Below are positions 8,534 to 17,277 of a stretch of 64,000 nt of DNA, piece by piece; positions within the stretch are counted from its first letter, which is position 1; every line of letters starts with the position of its first letter. The stretch lies in contig CAXXSC010000008.1 in NCBI GenBank assembly GCA_963668435.2, forward strand, positions 806,001 to 870,000, given 5' to 3'. The DNA is from G963668435 sp963668435 (GTDB lineage Bacteria > Latescibacterota > Latescibacteria > Latescibacterales > Latescibacteraceae). The notes under the pieces are model-generated. The model was not told where the DNA came from. It saw only the letters and a list, made by a program, of their open reading frames with translations, and searched no databases. A program made the translations under genes and the position numbers.

Positions 8534-9661
8534 TCAACTGTCTTTATTCTGAAAAACGAGGTCATCTTTCCACTTGAGCTGGCTTTCGATGGTATCATGA
8601 AGGCGGTATTTCCTTATATGCCCGCGCCAGTCTCCGCCGACAACCTTGATACGCGAAAGGTCCGCCTGCCCGAGCCCGGCCTCGGCACAGTAATTCAGGT
8701 AGCCGATATAGTCCCACGGCACACCCATTAGCTCCGCGCCGAGACGATCGACCGAAAGAAAGTCGAATCCCGCAACAGCAACCCGGTGGTCGACAGGATC
8801 ACCGTGGGCGGGACCGTTGCCCTCCACCCCCTCGAACCCGTCAAGGATAGCGAAATCAGGCCGCACACGGTGCGCCATCAGAAATAGGTTCAGGTTGATC
8901 AGCTTGGGTGAGCGTGTTCCTGCAAAACCGCCATGCATCTTGGCTTTTTCATTGATTTTCTCGCGCGGAATCTTGAGCGGCGAACCCATGACCACATTCT
9001 TGAGTGACAGGGTCGCTACAACGGCATTGTGTGTTTTAAACCGTGTCAGCGAAATGACATAATTCTGCCTGTCGAGAAGCGGCCGGACAATCCTTATCCG
9101 CCGAGGATACAGGTTCTGGTCGAGAATCCAGCAGTAATCAGTCGGCGCATCGTTCAGCTCGACAATACGGGCATTGTACTCTTTTTCGAGCGGGCGGTAG
9201 CCGAAAATATCGAACGTTTTTTCGGGATTCTTATTCTGTACAGTCGACTCGGCGATAATGACCTCGCGACTGTATATCGGTCTCAGGAAATCGAGCATCG
9301 CCCGGACAGCGTCGGGATGCGTGACCATCAGCGGATGACCGTTCTGGCCGACACAGTTGATCTTGATGATCACCTGCCTGTCAGCAATCGCGGCCGCAAG
9401 CTCGTCCCTGAACGGTTCCAGCGCCCGGTACAGCAGTTCCCGTCGCTCACCACCCGCCGAGAATGAGACCGTGCTGTCGGGAGCAGTAACAGGAACAGAG
9501 CTGGCAAGTCCGCCGGAAACAATCTGCCGTTTCCCGCAGCCGGTGATCCCGGCGGCACTGACAAGTCCTGCGGCCGAGCCGATCCCCATCTCACGCAGAA
9601 AACCGCGCCGGGTGTCCTGCCTGCTCCAGAAAGTATGTGGTATTTTGATAGTGTCAGTCAT
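8534..9661 (-). CDS. DUF362 family protein with twin-arginine signal
   Basis: 375 aa. A twin-arginine motif (TRRGFLRE) precedes a hydrophobic stretch that ends in AGITGC, so the protein may also be lipidated after Tat export. The body matches DUF362: KINCVGQNGHPLMVTHPDAVRA at the start of the core, ISLTRFKTHNAVVATLSLKN in the middle and FAILDGFEGVEGNGP near the end. No ferredoxin-type CxxCxxC cluster is present. The biochemical role of DUF362 proteins is not established; an association with redox or Fe-S systems has been suggested. It lies between the cupin and isomerase-like genes on the same strand. Confidence 0.82.
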   Translation of the reverse strand: MTDTIKIPHTFWSRQDTRRGFLREMGIGSAAGLVSAAGITGCGKRQIVSGGLASSVPVTAPDSTVSFSAGGERRELLYRALEPFRDELAAAIADRQVIIKINCVGQNGHPLMVTHPDAVRAMLDFLRPIYSREVIIAESTVQNKNPEKTFDIFGYRPLEKEYNARIVELNDAPTDYCWILDQNLYPRRIRIVRPLLDRQNYVISLTRFKTHNAVVATLSLKNVVMGSPLKIPREKINEKAKMHGGFAGTRSPKLINLNLFLMAHRVRPDFAILDGFEGVEGNGPAHGDPVDHRVAVAGFDFLSVDRLGAELMGVPWDYIGYLNYCAEAGLGQADLSRIKVVGGDWRGHIRKYRLHDTIESQLKWKDDLVFQNKDS

Positions 9662-9752
9662 AGTCGATTATGTTGTTACTCCATAGCTCTCGTGCATTTC
9701 ATGACAGTGGTTTTCGCGCGAAAGTCTCGCGTTGGATTTATCAGATGTCCAC

Positions 9753-10613
9753 TCAATCCTTCAGCCTCGAGAAATAGAAAAGCTTGATGGTCGAATCACT
9801 CACATTGATGTTTCCGTGGGCCGTGTAACCGGTCGGCGGGATATAGTACGCTGTTCCGGGCGGCTGTTCCCTGAGCTCCTTGCCGAGCAGGAAAAACATA
9901 TCGCCCTTGATCGCAGTCCAGACCTCCTCCTGCCCCTCCTGATGACTGTGGGGATGAAACATGGTCCTCGAGTCCAGTGTCACCGTGAGGATGTTGCCGA
10001 TCGACGCAAGGCCGTTGCCTTTGTTAAACAGAGGTTTCGACATACCCACCCAGTGAGGATTGCCCTCGTTCCAGGCAGCAGTATTCTCATCAACCACTTT
10101 CATTGTATCCAGCGGCTTGAAACCGGGCACCGTTTTCTCGGTGAGAAGGTACATGGTCAGCTCGCTGTCACCGGTGTTTTTCATCGTGAACCGGATTCCC
10201 GGCGGCATGAGCACGGCAATGCCCGTGAACAGATCGGCACTTTCGCCGCCTGACGTTATAGCACCCTCACCCGAAAGAACGTAGAATATTTCCTGCTCAC
10301 CGGAGAGGCTCACCGGCTGTGTCTCCGCTTTCGGGGCAAGGACAGCATATGACAAGCGTTCGGCGTATTTCAGCACCGCACCGGGACTTACGGGATTCAG
10401 GGGATCGCCTTTCGTGAGAATATCCCGCTCGACCAGGGAGCCATGACTCATCTGCGGCATCGACTGTTTCCAGCTTGCGATATACATGTCAATGTCGGGG
10501 TCTCGCGTAAGATCGAGCGGACGGGGATCGAGCATACTGTAATCCGCCGCCTGCGCCAAAGCCCTCACAGGGATAAGCATTGAAATAAAAACAACGGCGA
10601 TCAACTTATTCAT
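9753..10613 (-). CDS. Secreted bicupin protein
   Basis: 286 aa. I place the start at 10613 because GGAGG lies 7 bases upstream and a Sec signal (MNKLIAVVFISMLIPVRALA) follows directly; a longer frame reaching 10661 has no such support. Two cupin barrels are visible: one around EIFYVLSGEGAI with MPPGIRFTMKN, the other around HPHSHQEGQEEVW with a YIPPTGYTAHG partner motif. The second has the two-His plus Glu arrangement that binds metal. Sugar isomerase, dioxygenase or sensor functions are possible. It probably shares a transcript with the DUF362 gene downstream. Confidence 0.78.
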   Translation of the reverse strand: MNKLIAVVFISMLIPVRALAQAADYSMLDPRPLDLTRDPDIDMYIASWKQSMPQMSHGSLVERDILTKGDPLNPVSPGAVLKYAERLSYAVLAPKAETQPVSLSGEQEIFYVLSGEGAITSGGESADLFTGIAVLMPPGIRFTMKNTGDSELTMYLLTEKTVPGFKPLDTMKVVDENTAAWNEGNPHWVGMSKPLFNKGNGLASIGNILTVTLDSRTMFHPHSHQEGQEEVWTAIKGDMFFLLGKELREQPPGTAYYIPPTGYTAHGNINVSDSTIKLFYFSRLKD

Positions 10614-10707
10614 GGTAATCCTCCGTACCCGGTCATGAGTGCAATTACCAAAAGTTTCCATTGCAATATAAATAAGGAAACAGCATGTGAAAACATTTTA
10701 TCGCCAT

Positions 10708-10736
10708 AAAAAAAAGGCGGGGATGACTCCCCGCCC
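10708..10736 (-). terminator. Rho-independent terminator after the LA_2272-like gene
   Basis: A perfect 8-bp GC-rich stem (10716-10723 with 10728-10735) with a TGAC/GTCA tetraloop, followed on the minus strand by eight T residues (10715-10708). It ends the transcript of the gene at 10757-11284 and separates it from the bicupin gene. Confidence 0.93.
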
Positions 10737-10756
10737 TTGTACGCAATAATATTCAC

Positions 10757-11284
10757 TTAAAAAGACCAGTTCACGAATGGGAAAAATTTGAACGGATTCG
10801 GCGTGTTGTTGATATTGAAAAACCCGACCTGAAGACCGTAGAGTGAATCACAGATATTCACGCATGAGAACTGAACGCCCCTGACATTGCCGGCCTTACT
10901 CAGAATACCGGTCTGAACACCGCGGAACTGACCGTTTGTGATATTGAGAGCACCAAATTGAACGCCGAGATAATTACCTTCCACAAAATTGACAATCGCC
11001 TCCTGGTAGCCGGTCGCGTCTCCCCCAATAAGCGTAACGAAAGCGCCCTGTGCACCTATAAAATCGCCAGTAACGCGTGTCACGGCACCGATATCGACAC
11101 CGCCGACATCTTTATTGACACCATAGAGACTCAAACGAAAACCATTGATTGTATCGCTGGCGGGGTGAAGCTGAACAGTGTCCCAGAGGCAGAGATTGAT
11201 GGGGTAAACCGCAGCCTGCGTGGGCGCTGTGGACAGTATGACGGCAGTACACAGAATGGACAAGACAGTAATTGCTCTTTTCAT
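10757..11284 (-). CDS. Small secreted LA_2272-type surface-repeat protein
   Basis: 175 aa with a Sec signal (MKRAITVLSILCTAVILS ending near TQA). The mature part is a run of short repeats of the form G-(V/L)-Q-x-G-x-x-N (for example LGVQFGALNI, RGVQTGILSK, RGVQFSCVNI, YGLQVGFFNI), which I associate with the LA_2272 surface-repeat family and predict to form a beta-solenoid or outer-membrane-associated structure. Function is unknown. A strong AAAGGAG site precedes the ATG, and a strong terminator follows, so it is a single-gene unit. Confidence 0.75.
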   Translation of the reverse strand: MKRAITVLSILCTAVILSTAPTQAAVYPINLCLWDTVQLHPASDTINGFRLSLYGVNKDVGGVDIGAVTRVTGDFIGAQGAFVTLIGGDATGYQEAIVNFVEGNYLGVQFGALNITNGQFRGVQTGILSKAGNVRGVQFSCVNICDSLYGLQVGFFNINNTPNPFKFFPFVNWSF

Positions 11285-11635
11285 TACATCTCCTTTGAAA
11301 TAATATGGGTTTTCATATATATAATATGCCGGATATCGACTAAAATAACAAGCAAAAGCATGTTCTACACATAGATTACACGGCTAATTCAAAATAGCCT
11401 TGACTCTCGCCCCTGCCCGGAATATACTGAAAAAATCATTATAAGAACATATAAGGGTATCTCTAACAATTCGCTTTTTAACATGAGTGATATATTTCAG
11501 TGATCTGACAAGGCGATGGAAGTGAACGCTTATCAATAGGATAAGCCGATCTGACATGAACACGGTCAGGCGCTGAAAGAAACGCTCACCGGCAAAAATG
11601 GTATTAATAGAGGTGCCCACAACAATGGAGATGAG
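11285..11635. other. 351-bp intergenic region between divergent genes
   Basis: No coding sequence is supported. It holds the RBS of the leftward surface-repeat gene, a promoter reading right (11400-11428), and a leader of about 200 nt in front of the symporter gene. In the leader a 9-bp direct repeat GATCTGACA (11502-11510 and 11548-11556) flanks a hairpin (11528-11534 with 11540-11546). Confidence 0.7.
11400..11428 (+). promoter_or_regulatory. Sigma70-like promoter for the symporter-acyltransferase unit
   Basis: TTGACT (11400-11405), 17-bp spacer, TATACT (11423-11428). Transcription would begin near 11435, leaving about 200 nt of leader before the ATG at 11636. Confidence 0.65.
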
Positions 11636-13387
11636 ATGGTACTTGCCGACTGGATAGTAGTGGTATTCTTGTGCGGATTGTCCCTGACAGTCGGCCTTTT
11701 TTTCACGAAAAGCGCCGGAAAAAAGGGTGAAGAGGGTTATTTTACCGCGAACCGGAGCCTTCCCTGGTGGGCGGTCGGCCTATCCAACTCGGCCACATAC
11801 CAGTCGGGCGGCGGCGGATTTGTCATGCTGATCCTTGCGTTCGGCCTGGCGGGCAACTGGGTCTGGTGGTCATCGTGGATCATGTGGATGCCGCTGGTAG
11901 CCATTATCTGGGCGCCCATGTGGCGGCGCATGAACATTATCACCACCGCCGAACTCATCTCACTCAGGTACAGCGGCAAACCGGCGTTCGTGGCCCGTAA
12001 AGTCTATGCGCTGATCATGTTCGCGATCGCGGTCCTCGTTATCGGCTATATCACAGGCTTTTTCGCCAAGACAATCGCTCCGCTGGTCCCATTGAACGAG
12101 CTCCAGATCCTCCTGATTTTCGGTGGAGTCACCGCACTTTACAGCATGTTCGGCGGCCTTTCGGGCGTTGTGTTTGTCGATGTCGTCCAGTTCGGATTCC
12201 TGATGCTCGGAAGTTTCGTGCTGCTCTTTTTCGCAATCCCGCAGCTCGGCGGCTGGGGAAATATCATATCTTCCGCCGAGGCAGTCCGTCCGCTCGCGCT
12301 CCAGCAATTCCCACCTGTTCCCGGCGTTGACATATATTCGGTTGCCGTTTTCGTGATCATCGGCCTGTTTTTCGCCGGATCACCGACCGCGGGCGAGGGC
12401 ATGACAGCCCAGCGTTTCATGGCCGCAAAAAACGAACGTCACGCCATCGGGGGCCAGCTTTTCAACGCGTTCATTGCCCTGTCGTTCCGGCTCCTTCCAC
12501 TGATCGCGATGGGCATCATGGCGCTGGGCCTGTTCTGGACAAAAGACCTTATCGACTCTGTCGGCCCGATGCCCGAGGGATTCGTGATGCTGGACGACCC
12601 CGTATTCGCCTGGGGCGAGCTGATAAAACACCTGCATCTCCCGCCGGGATTCGTGGGCCTTCTTGTCGCAATCGAGGCGGCGGCATTCATGTCGACACTG
12701 AGCTCGCTGATCAACTGGGGCGGCAGTTTCCTCATTAACGATTATTTCCGCGAGTTCCGGCCCAACGCAAGCGCCCGTGAAGAGGTCCTCGCCAGCCGTA
12801 TCGCCACAATACTCCTCTTCCTCTTCGCCTCGATCATAGCGGTATTCTTCGTCGAGGGACTGGTGGGCTGGTTCATGTTTATCAATTCAGTAATGGTGAG
12901 CTTCCTGCTGCCGCTGGCGTTTTACCGATTCTTCTGGGAGCGTTTCAATGTCTGGGGCGAGCTGACAGCGACAATCCTGAGCCTGCCGCTGTCGATCCTG
13001 ATCTGGTTCGTGCTCGGTTTTCAGCACAGGCCCTACTGGCAGGCGCTCGGCTTCCTTTTCCTGTCCAGCGCTGTCATTCTGTGGCTGGCGAGTATCCTTA
13101 CAAAACCGGAGCCCGCAGAAACCCTTGTCCGCTTCTACGAGCGATGCCGTCCGCCCGGTTTGTGGAAAAAAACACGTGAACTCGCCTCTGAAAGCACGGT
13201 CAAGCTCAGGCCGTTCAGAGAGCTTGTAATCGACAGCATACTTGGCATTTTCGCCTGTTTCTCGCTGACAGTGGCGACCAGCGCACTGTTTGTCGGGGCA
13301 TGGGTGATGTTCGGCACGGCAATCGCCGGGATGGCACTTTTCGGCGCATCGCTTGTGTATCGCTACCGTCCTGGTTCGGACGTGTAA
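11636..13387 (+). CDS. Sodium:solute symporter (SSS family)
   Basis: 583 aa with about 13-14 membrane segments. Family hallmarks include NRSLPWWAVGLSNSATYQSG near the N-terminus, YSMFGGLSGVVFVDVVQF in the middle (the SSS signature region with a conserved Gly-Gly and Asp) and EAAAFMSTLSSLINWGGSF around the second sodium-site helix. It imports a sugar, sugar acid or related solute with Na+; the substrate is not predictable. GGAG is 5 bases before the ATG. It is followed after 22 bp by the acyltransferase gene, so both likely use the promoter at 11400. Confidence 0.92.
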   Translation: MVLADWIVVVFLCGLSLTVGLFFTKSAGKKGEEGYFTANRSLPWWAVGLSNSATYQSGGGGFVMLILAFGLAGNWVWWSSWIMWMPLVAIIWAPMWRRMNIITTAELISLRYSGKPAFVARKVYALIMFAIAVLVIGYITGFFAKTIAPLVPLNELQILLIFGGVTALYSMFGGLSGVVFVDVVQFGFLMLGSFVLLFFAIPQLGGWGNIISSAEAVRPLALQQFPPVPGVDIYSVAVFVIIGLFFAGSPTAGEGMTAQRFMAAKNERHAIGGQLFNAFIALSFRLLPLIAMGIMALGLFWTKDLIDSVGPMPEGFVMLDDPVFAWGELIKHLHLPPGFVGLLVAIEAAAFMSTLSSLINWGGSFLINDYFREFRPNASAREEVLASRIATILLFLFASIIAVFFVEGLVGWFMFINSVMVSFLLPLAFYRFFWERFNVWGELTATILSLPLSILIWFVLGFQHRPYWQALGFLFLSSAVILWLASILTKPEPAETLVRFYERCRPPGLWKKTRELASESTVKLRPFRELVIDSILGIFACFSLTVATSALFVGAWVMFGTAIAGMALFGASLVYRYRPGSDV

Positions 13388-13409
13388 TCCAACATATCCG
13401 GAGGCTGCA

Positions 13410-14609
13410 ATGAAGCCGTCTGAGACAAAGAGAACACGGATTTATTTTCTCGACAATATCCGGTTTTTCGTGATTTTCTTCGTCATCCTCCAGCATGCGG
13501 CGCTGATCTATGCCTACGGGGGAAGCCGGGATTTCCAGAAATTCTATTCTTTCATTGTCGGGATAACCGATATTTTCATGATGCCGCTGCTCTTTTTCAT
13601 CGCCGGTTATTTCGCGCTTATCTCGATGCGTAAATACGGCCCCAAAGGCTTCTTCCTGGCGAAAATAAAACGCATCTGGATTCCGTGGCTGCTCGGCGTT
13701 TTCCTCGTCCTTCCGCTGTCGATATATTTCACCGACATGGTGAAACTGCTCCGTGCCGGCAAGGAAATCCAACCGTTCAGCGCCCATTTCCTGCAATTTA
13801 TCAAGACTGCGCTGACACCGCATTTCGGTTTTTATCACGCCGGCCTGCTCTCACATCGTCACCTCTGGTTCCTGTCGCTCCTGATGGGCTTTTTCACCAT
13901 ATTCTCCGTAACATACCCCCTGATGTCACCACTGTTCAGAAAAAAGGAGCGGGATCTGACGGTGCGCCCGGCTATCAACCGTGATCTCATAATGGCGGGT
14001 TTTGTCAGCGCGTTCCTGTTCGCACTGGTTTCGCTTTGGCTGGGATGGGGATACAAGCCTGTCCTCGTGGCGAACCTCCTCTATTTCGACAGTTCGCGCA
14101 CAAGCATGTATGTCATCTATTTCCTGCTCGGTATCCACGCATGCAGACAGGGCTGGTTTGACAGCGGATTTCAGATAGCTGGTTCGGGGCTATGGAAAGC
14201 GGCCGCAGTTCTCAGTTTCGCCGCATTTATAGCCGTAGGCTACATCATCAAGCCGGACAATTCGACATCGGTCATCATTCTCAACTCCTGCATCCGCGCG
14301 GCGCTGACCCTTTCGCTCATGGTTGTGATCATCGACTGTGCCGCAAAACGTTTCAACCAGAGAAACGGCCTGACAGCTGTCCTCGCCGACAATTCATTCA
14401 TCGTCTACATCATTCACTATCCTCTTCACGGCGCCCTCGGCGTGCTGTTCTTCTTCCTGCCGATGCTGTCTCTGATCAAGATGCTTATGCTTTTCGCGGT
14501 CACGACAGTCATGAGCTACTGGCTGAGCGACAGCGCGGTGAGGCCGCACCCCCGTCTTTCGACAGCCTGTATGGCAGTGCTGACCGTGATTCTGCTGTTC
14601 TTGTTTTAA
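13410..14609 (+). CDS. Membrane acyltransferase 3 family protein (OpgC-like)
   Basis: 399 aa with about ten hydrophobic helices. The N-terminus has FLDNIRFFVIFFVILQHAA, matching the conserved Asp-Arg and catalytic His of acyltransferase 3 proteins; FIVYIIHYPLHG near the end matches the last-helix motif. Such proteins transfer acyl or succinyl groups to exported glycans; the layout resembles OpgC. I chose the ATG at 13410 because CGGAGG (13399-13404) lies at good distance; a longer frame from 13353 overlaps the symporter gene and lacks support. The role is probably modification of an envelope or secreted glycan. Confidence 0.82.
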   Translation: MKPSETKRTRIYFLDNIRFFVIFFVILQHAALIYAYGGSRDFQKFYSFIVGITDIFMMPLLFFIAGYFALISMRKYGPKGFFLAKIKRIWIPWLLGVFLVLPLSIYFTDMVKLLRAGKEIQPFSAHFLQFIKTALTPHFGFYHAGLLSHRHLWFLSLLMGFFTIFSVTYPLMSPLFRKKERDLTVRPAINRDLIMAGFVSAFLFALVSLWLGWGYKPVLVANLLYFDSSRTSMYVIYFLLGIHACRQGWFDSGFQIAGSGLWKAAAVLSFAAFIAVGYIIKPDNSTSVIILNSCIRAALTLSLMVVIIDCAAKRFNQRNGLTAVLADNSFIVYIIHYPLHGALGVLFFFLPMLSLIKMLMLFAVTTVMSYWLSDSAVRPHPRLSTACMAVLTVILLFLF

Positions 14610-14638
14610 GGGGAATTGCTCGTGGATTAAAAACAGGC

Positions 14639-15859
14639 TCAGACAGACAGCGGATAGCGCCCGAACTCGAGCCCTGCCTCGATAAACGCCATCACATTAT
14701 CGAGCACATCGGTATCCCAGACAGAATCCGCCGTGGAAAGCACAAAACCGCCGCCCGGCGCGGCAGTCCGTATTGCCTCGCGAACCGCCTGCCTGACATC
14801 AGAGGCTCCTCCCTGTTCGATCACCTGAGGCGCATTAACGCCGCCCCAGAGACAGGTTGTATCGCCGAGATAACTTTTGACCTCGGCGATATCTGTGTTG
14901 CCGTAGGGAAGCGGATCGAGCGTCGAAAGAATATCGACACCCATTTCTTTGAAATCTTCGAGAAGAGGCATAATGCCGAGATCCATGTAATAATGCAGTT
15001 TCACACCGCCCTGATGCAGCAGCGCCAGTATATTCTCCAGATACGGCCGGAAACACTGCCGGTACATGGCGGGCGACCAGAATGCTGTTGTCTCGTAGCA
15101 GGCGGTATGATAGACTGTATCGACACCGAAATCAAGGAGGAGCTCGATACGTTTCAGGTTCCATTCCGCAACCATATCAAGCAGCTCATAGGCGAGGAGA
15201 TTGCCCTCGGCGATATCACACATGAGCTGCTGTGGCCCCCGGAGGCTCAGAGCCATGTTGCTGAAACTGTTGGCATCACCCTCGACAAGGACATCGTGCT
15301 TTGCAGCGAAATCTTTGACAGCTTTCACCTGTTCACGGTAGCTGTCCGGTATGGACACGAACGGATCGTACAGCACAAAATGGAGCTTTTCCAGATCTTC
15401 CGCCCCCTTGACTGGAAACTCAAGACCGCGGGACCAGATATGATCCGAAACCAGCGGCAGGGCGGTTAGATCCCAGTCATCGGTCACTCGTGCTGAAGAA
15501 CGGAGTACACCCTTGGGAGTCGATATCTCTTTCACCGCCACGGGATAACGGCTGTCGAGCGTACCGTCTATCCAGTCCCTGACAGTGACATCGGGATGCA
15601 TGGGCCAAAGCGCCGCGCCATAAGTGGCATAGAGCATACCGGTCATGGTCGACCGCGCCGTGGGATCGCTGTCGAGCGGCGGATACAAAAACAGCTTGTC
15701 ATCGACACCGAGCTCACGGAGGGCGAGCACACGCTCGAACGGTGTTGACCATCGATGCTCCAACGGCGCGACATCGCGGAAACAGATCGGCACACGGTCC
15801 ACTTCCTGATGGTTGATTGCCGCGAGAAGACGTTCCCGGGAGGACATACGGTCTTTCAT
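14639..15859 (-). CDS. Uroporphyrinogen decarboxylase (UroD/MtaA-type) family protein
   Basis: 406 aa with UroD-family barrel features: NHQEVDRVPICFRD at the N-terminus, the MCDIAEGNLLAYELLDMVAE helix, FGVDTVYHTACYE and FWSPAMYRQCFRPYLENI in the core, and GVDILSTLDP then LWGGVNAP late. The family contains heme-pathway UroD and also corrinoid/CoM methyltransferases and proteins of unknown role. It is the last gene of an operon with heparinase-like and beta-helix proteins, so a heme role is unlikely; methyl or carboxyl transfer on a catabolic substrate is my inference. GGAG supports the start at 15859. No corrinoid-binding partner is adjacent. Confidence 0.85.
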   Translation of the reverse strand: MKDRMSSRERLLAAINHQEVDRVPICFRDVAPLEHRWSTPFERVLALRELGVDDKLFLYPPLDSDPTARSTMTGMLYATYGAALWPMHPDVTVRDWIDGTLDSRYPVAVKEISTPKGVLRSSARVTDDWDLTALPLVSDHIWSRGLEFPVKGAEDLEKLHFVLYDPFVSIPDSYREQVKAVKDFAAKHDVLVEGDANSFSNMALSLRGPQQLMCDIAEGNLLAYELLDMVAEWNLKRIELLLDFGVDTVYHTACYETTAFWSPAMYRQCFRPYLENILALLHQGGVKLHYYMDLGIMPLLEDFKEMGVDILSTLDPLPYGNTDIAEVKSYLGDTTCLWGGVNAPQVIEQGGASDVRQAVREAIRTAAPGGGFVLSTADSVWDTDVLDNVMAFIEAGLEFGRYPLSV

Positions 15860-15896
15860 ACACGCTCCATCGACTGACAGATACGTTAACGATTCA

Positions 15897-17258
15897 TCAC
15901 TCTACAATCAAACGGGTCATGGGATACCATTTGCCATCACCACCCTCAATTGCGAGGTTGACCTGCGGCCTGTTCTCGTTGTCGACAAATCCCAACGCAA
16001 ACTCGTAAGTTCCACGGGGAAGCCCGGCAGGAAGCTTTGGTGATATCCTGATGCTGAATGTTCCCGGCTGCCAGAGTCGGTAGCTGTGAGCAGTCCTGAC
16101 AACTGTCTCGATGCCGCTTTTCCTGTTTTTCAGGCGAAGAGCCAGCGTATAATCGCGATATGGCGGTGCGACACCGATGTTTGCCCAGACAATATCGGCA
16201 GTAAACGGTTCTCCGGCCTTAACAGTCCTGTTGCAGCTGAATTTCCTGACGACAAGACGGTAGCCGAGTTTCATGAGGAATTTCTCGATCTCGTCTCTGC
16301 TGCCTTCGGGGATTTTCGCCGATTTATTGTTGAGATAACTTCCGTGATAATCGAGGGCATAGGTGAAAATGCAGGCGATACACCATTCTTCGTCCGACCA
16401 TTTCTGCATGGTCCAACAGCTCTCCCAGGCGACAGGTCCGCGCATCCAGGCATTCTCCGCCGTTTCCGCGATCCGCTGGGGATACATGTTCTCCATATGG
16501 TTCCAGGTATCCGAGAATCCGCCCATATCGCCGAGACAGTCTGCACGCCATCCGCAACCGCCCGCCACAGCATGGAGCATCCCCTCTTTGTGGCCGATAA
16601 GCATGACTGTCGGCGTTTTCGGGAACGCCTCGTACCATTTGTCGATAATCTCGATACAGGTCTCGTCAGAGGGCATCCGGACACCTGTGCCGCTCATGTG
16701 CCATTCGCCCCAGAGGCCGACAGTGCCGATATCGAGCAGATCGAGGTCGGGATGACCGTCATAGCGCCTGCCCAACTCGCGGATCAGACGGTAATGCGCC
16801 TCCTTGAATATGGGCGAGTCCATATCGGGCACCCAGTGCTTGACCTTGCTTTCGCCGTATTCGTATTCCCAGCCGGGACAGCCCTTTTCCTTGAGCCAGG
16901 CGGGCACATGCATATAATCATTGTTCGTTCCGGCGCACATGATCCGGAAAGCGAATTTCTGCCCGGCGCGGTGGGCATGCGCCAGCATTTCATCGAACAT
17001 ATCAAAATCGATTTTACCTTCTTCCGGCTCCACCTGACTCCAGTAGAAGCGGAAATATGCGGAAGCGCTCGGCAGGCCCGCAAGGTTCTCGTCCTCATCG
17101 GCGAAATGATGGAATGTCTGCCAGCCCATCCCGGGATTGGCGAAAAGCTCATCGGACTGACGGGGCTGCACCGCCACCGTTTCAGTGCCAGCGGCAGAAA
17201 CGAATCCCGGCAAAAAAACGGTGGTTATTATGAGCGCCAGCAGTATTTTTCTGTACAT
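15897..17258 (-). CDS. Secreted DUF4832-type glycosidase-like protein
   Basis: 453 aa with a Sec signal (MYRKILLALIITTVFLPGF to about residue 22). The N-terminal opening LFANPGMGWQTFHH followed by YFRFYWSQVEPEEG is typical of the DUF4874/DUF4832 pair and of GH42-like barrels; GTVGLWGEWHMSG probably holds an acidic active-site residue. The last 120 residues form a beta-sandwich (KAGEPFTADIVWANIGVAP) matching DUF4832. A GGGAGG site supports the start. It follows the heparinase-like gene by 19 bp and precedes the UroD-family gene by 37 bp, so it should act on the same polysaccharide outside the cytoplasm. Confidence 0.8.
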   Translation of the reverse strand: MYRKILLALIITTVFLPGFVSAAGTETVAVQPRQSDELFANPGMGWQTFHHFADEDENLAGLPSASAYFRFYWSQVEPEEGKIDFDMFDEMLAHAHRAGQKFAFRIMCAGTNNDYMHVPAWLKEKGCPGWEYEYGESKVKHWVPDMDSPIFKEAHYRLIRELGRRYDGHPDLDLLDIGTVGLWGEWHMSGTGVRMPSDETCIEIIDKWYEAFPKTPTVMLIGHKEGMLHAVAGGCGWRADCLGDMGGFSDTWNHMENMYPQRIAETAENAWMRGPVAWESCWTMQKWSDEEWCIACIFTYALDYHGSYLNNKSAKIPEGSRDEIEKFLMKLGYRLVVRKFSCNRTVKAGEPFTADIVWANIGVAPPYRDYTLALRLKNRKSGIETVVRTAHSYRLWQPGTFSIRISPKLPAGLPRGTYEFALGFVDNENRPQVNLAIEGGDGKWYPMTRLIVE

Positions 17259-17277
17259 TGCGCCTCCCCGGAAAATG

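Noticed and set aside
14192..15469. 425-aa frame on the plus strand
   Set aside because: It lies antisense to the acyltransferase end and the UroD-family gene; its composition (His, Arg, Asp rich) is that of a reverse-frame shadow in GC-rich DNA.
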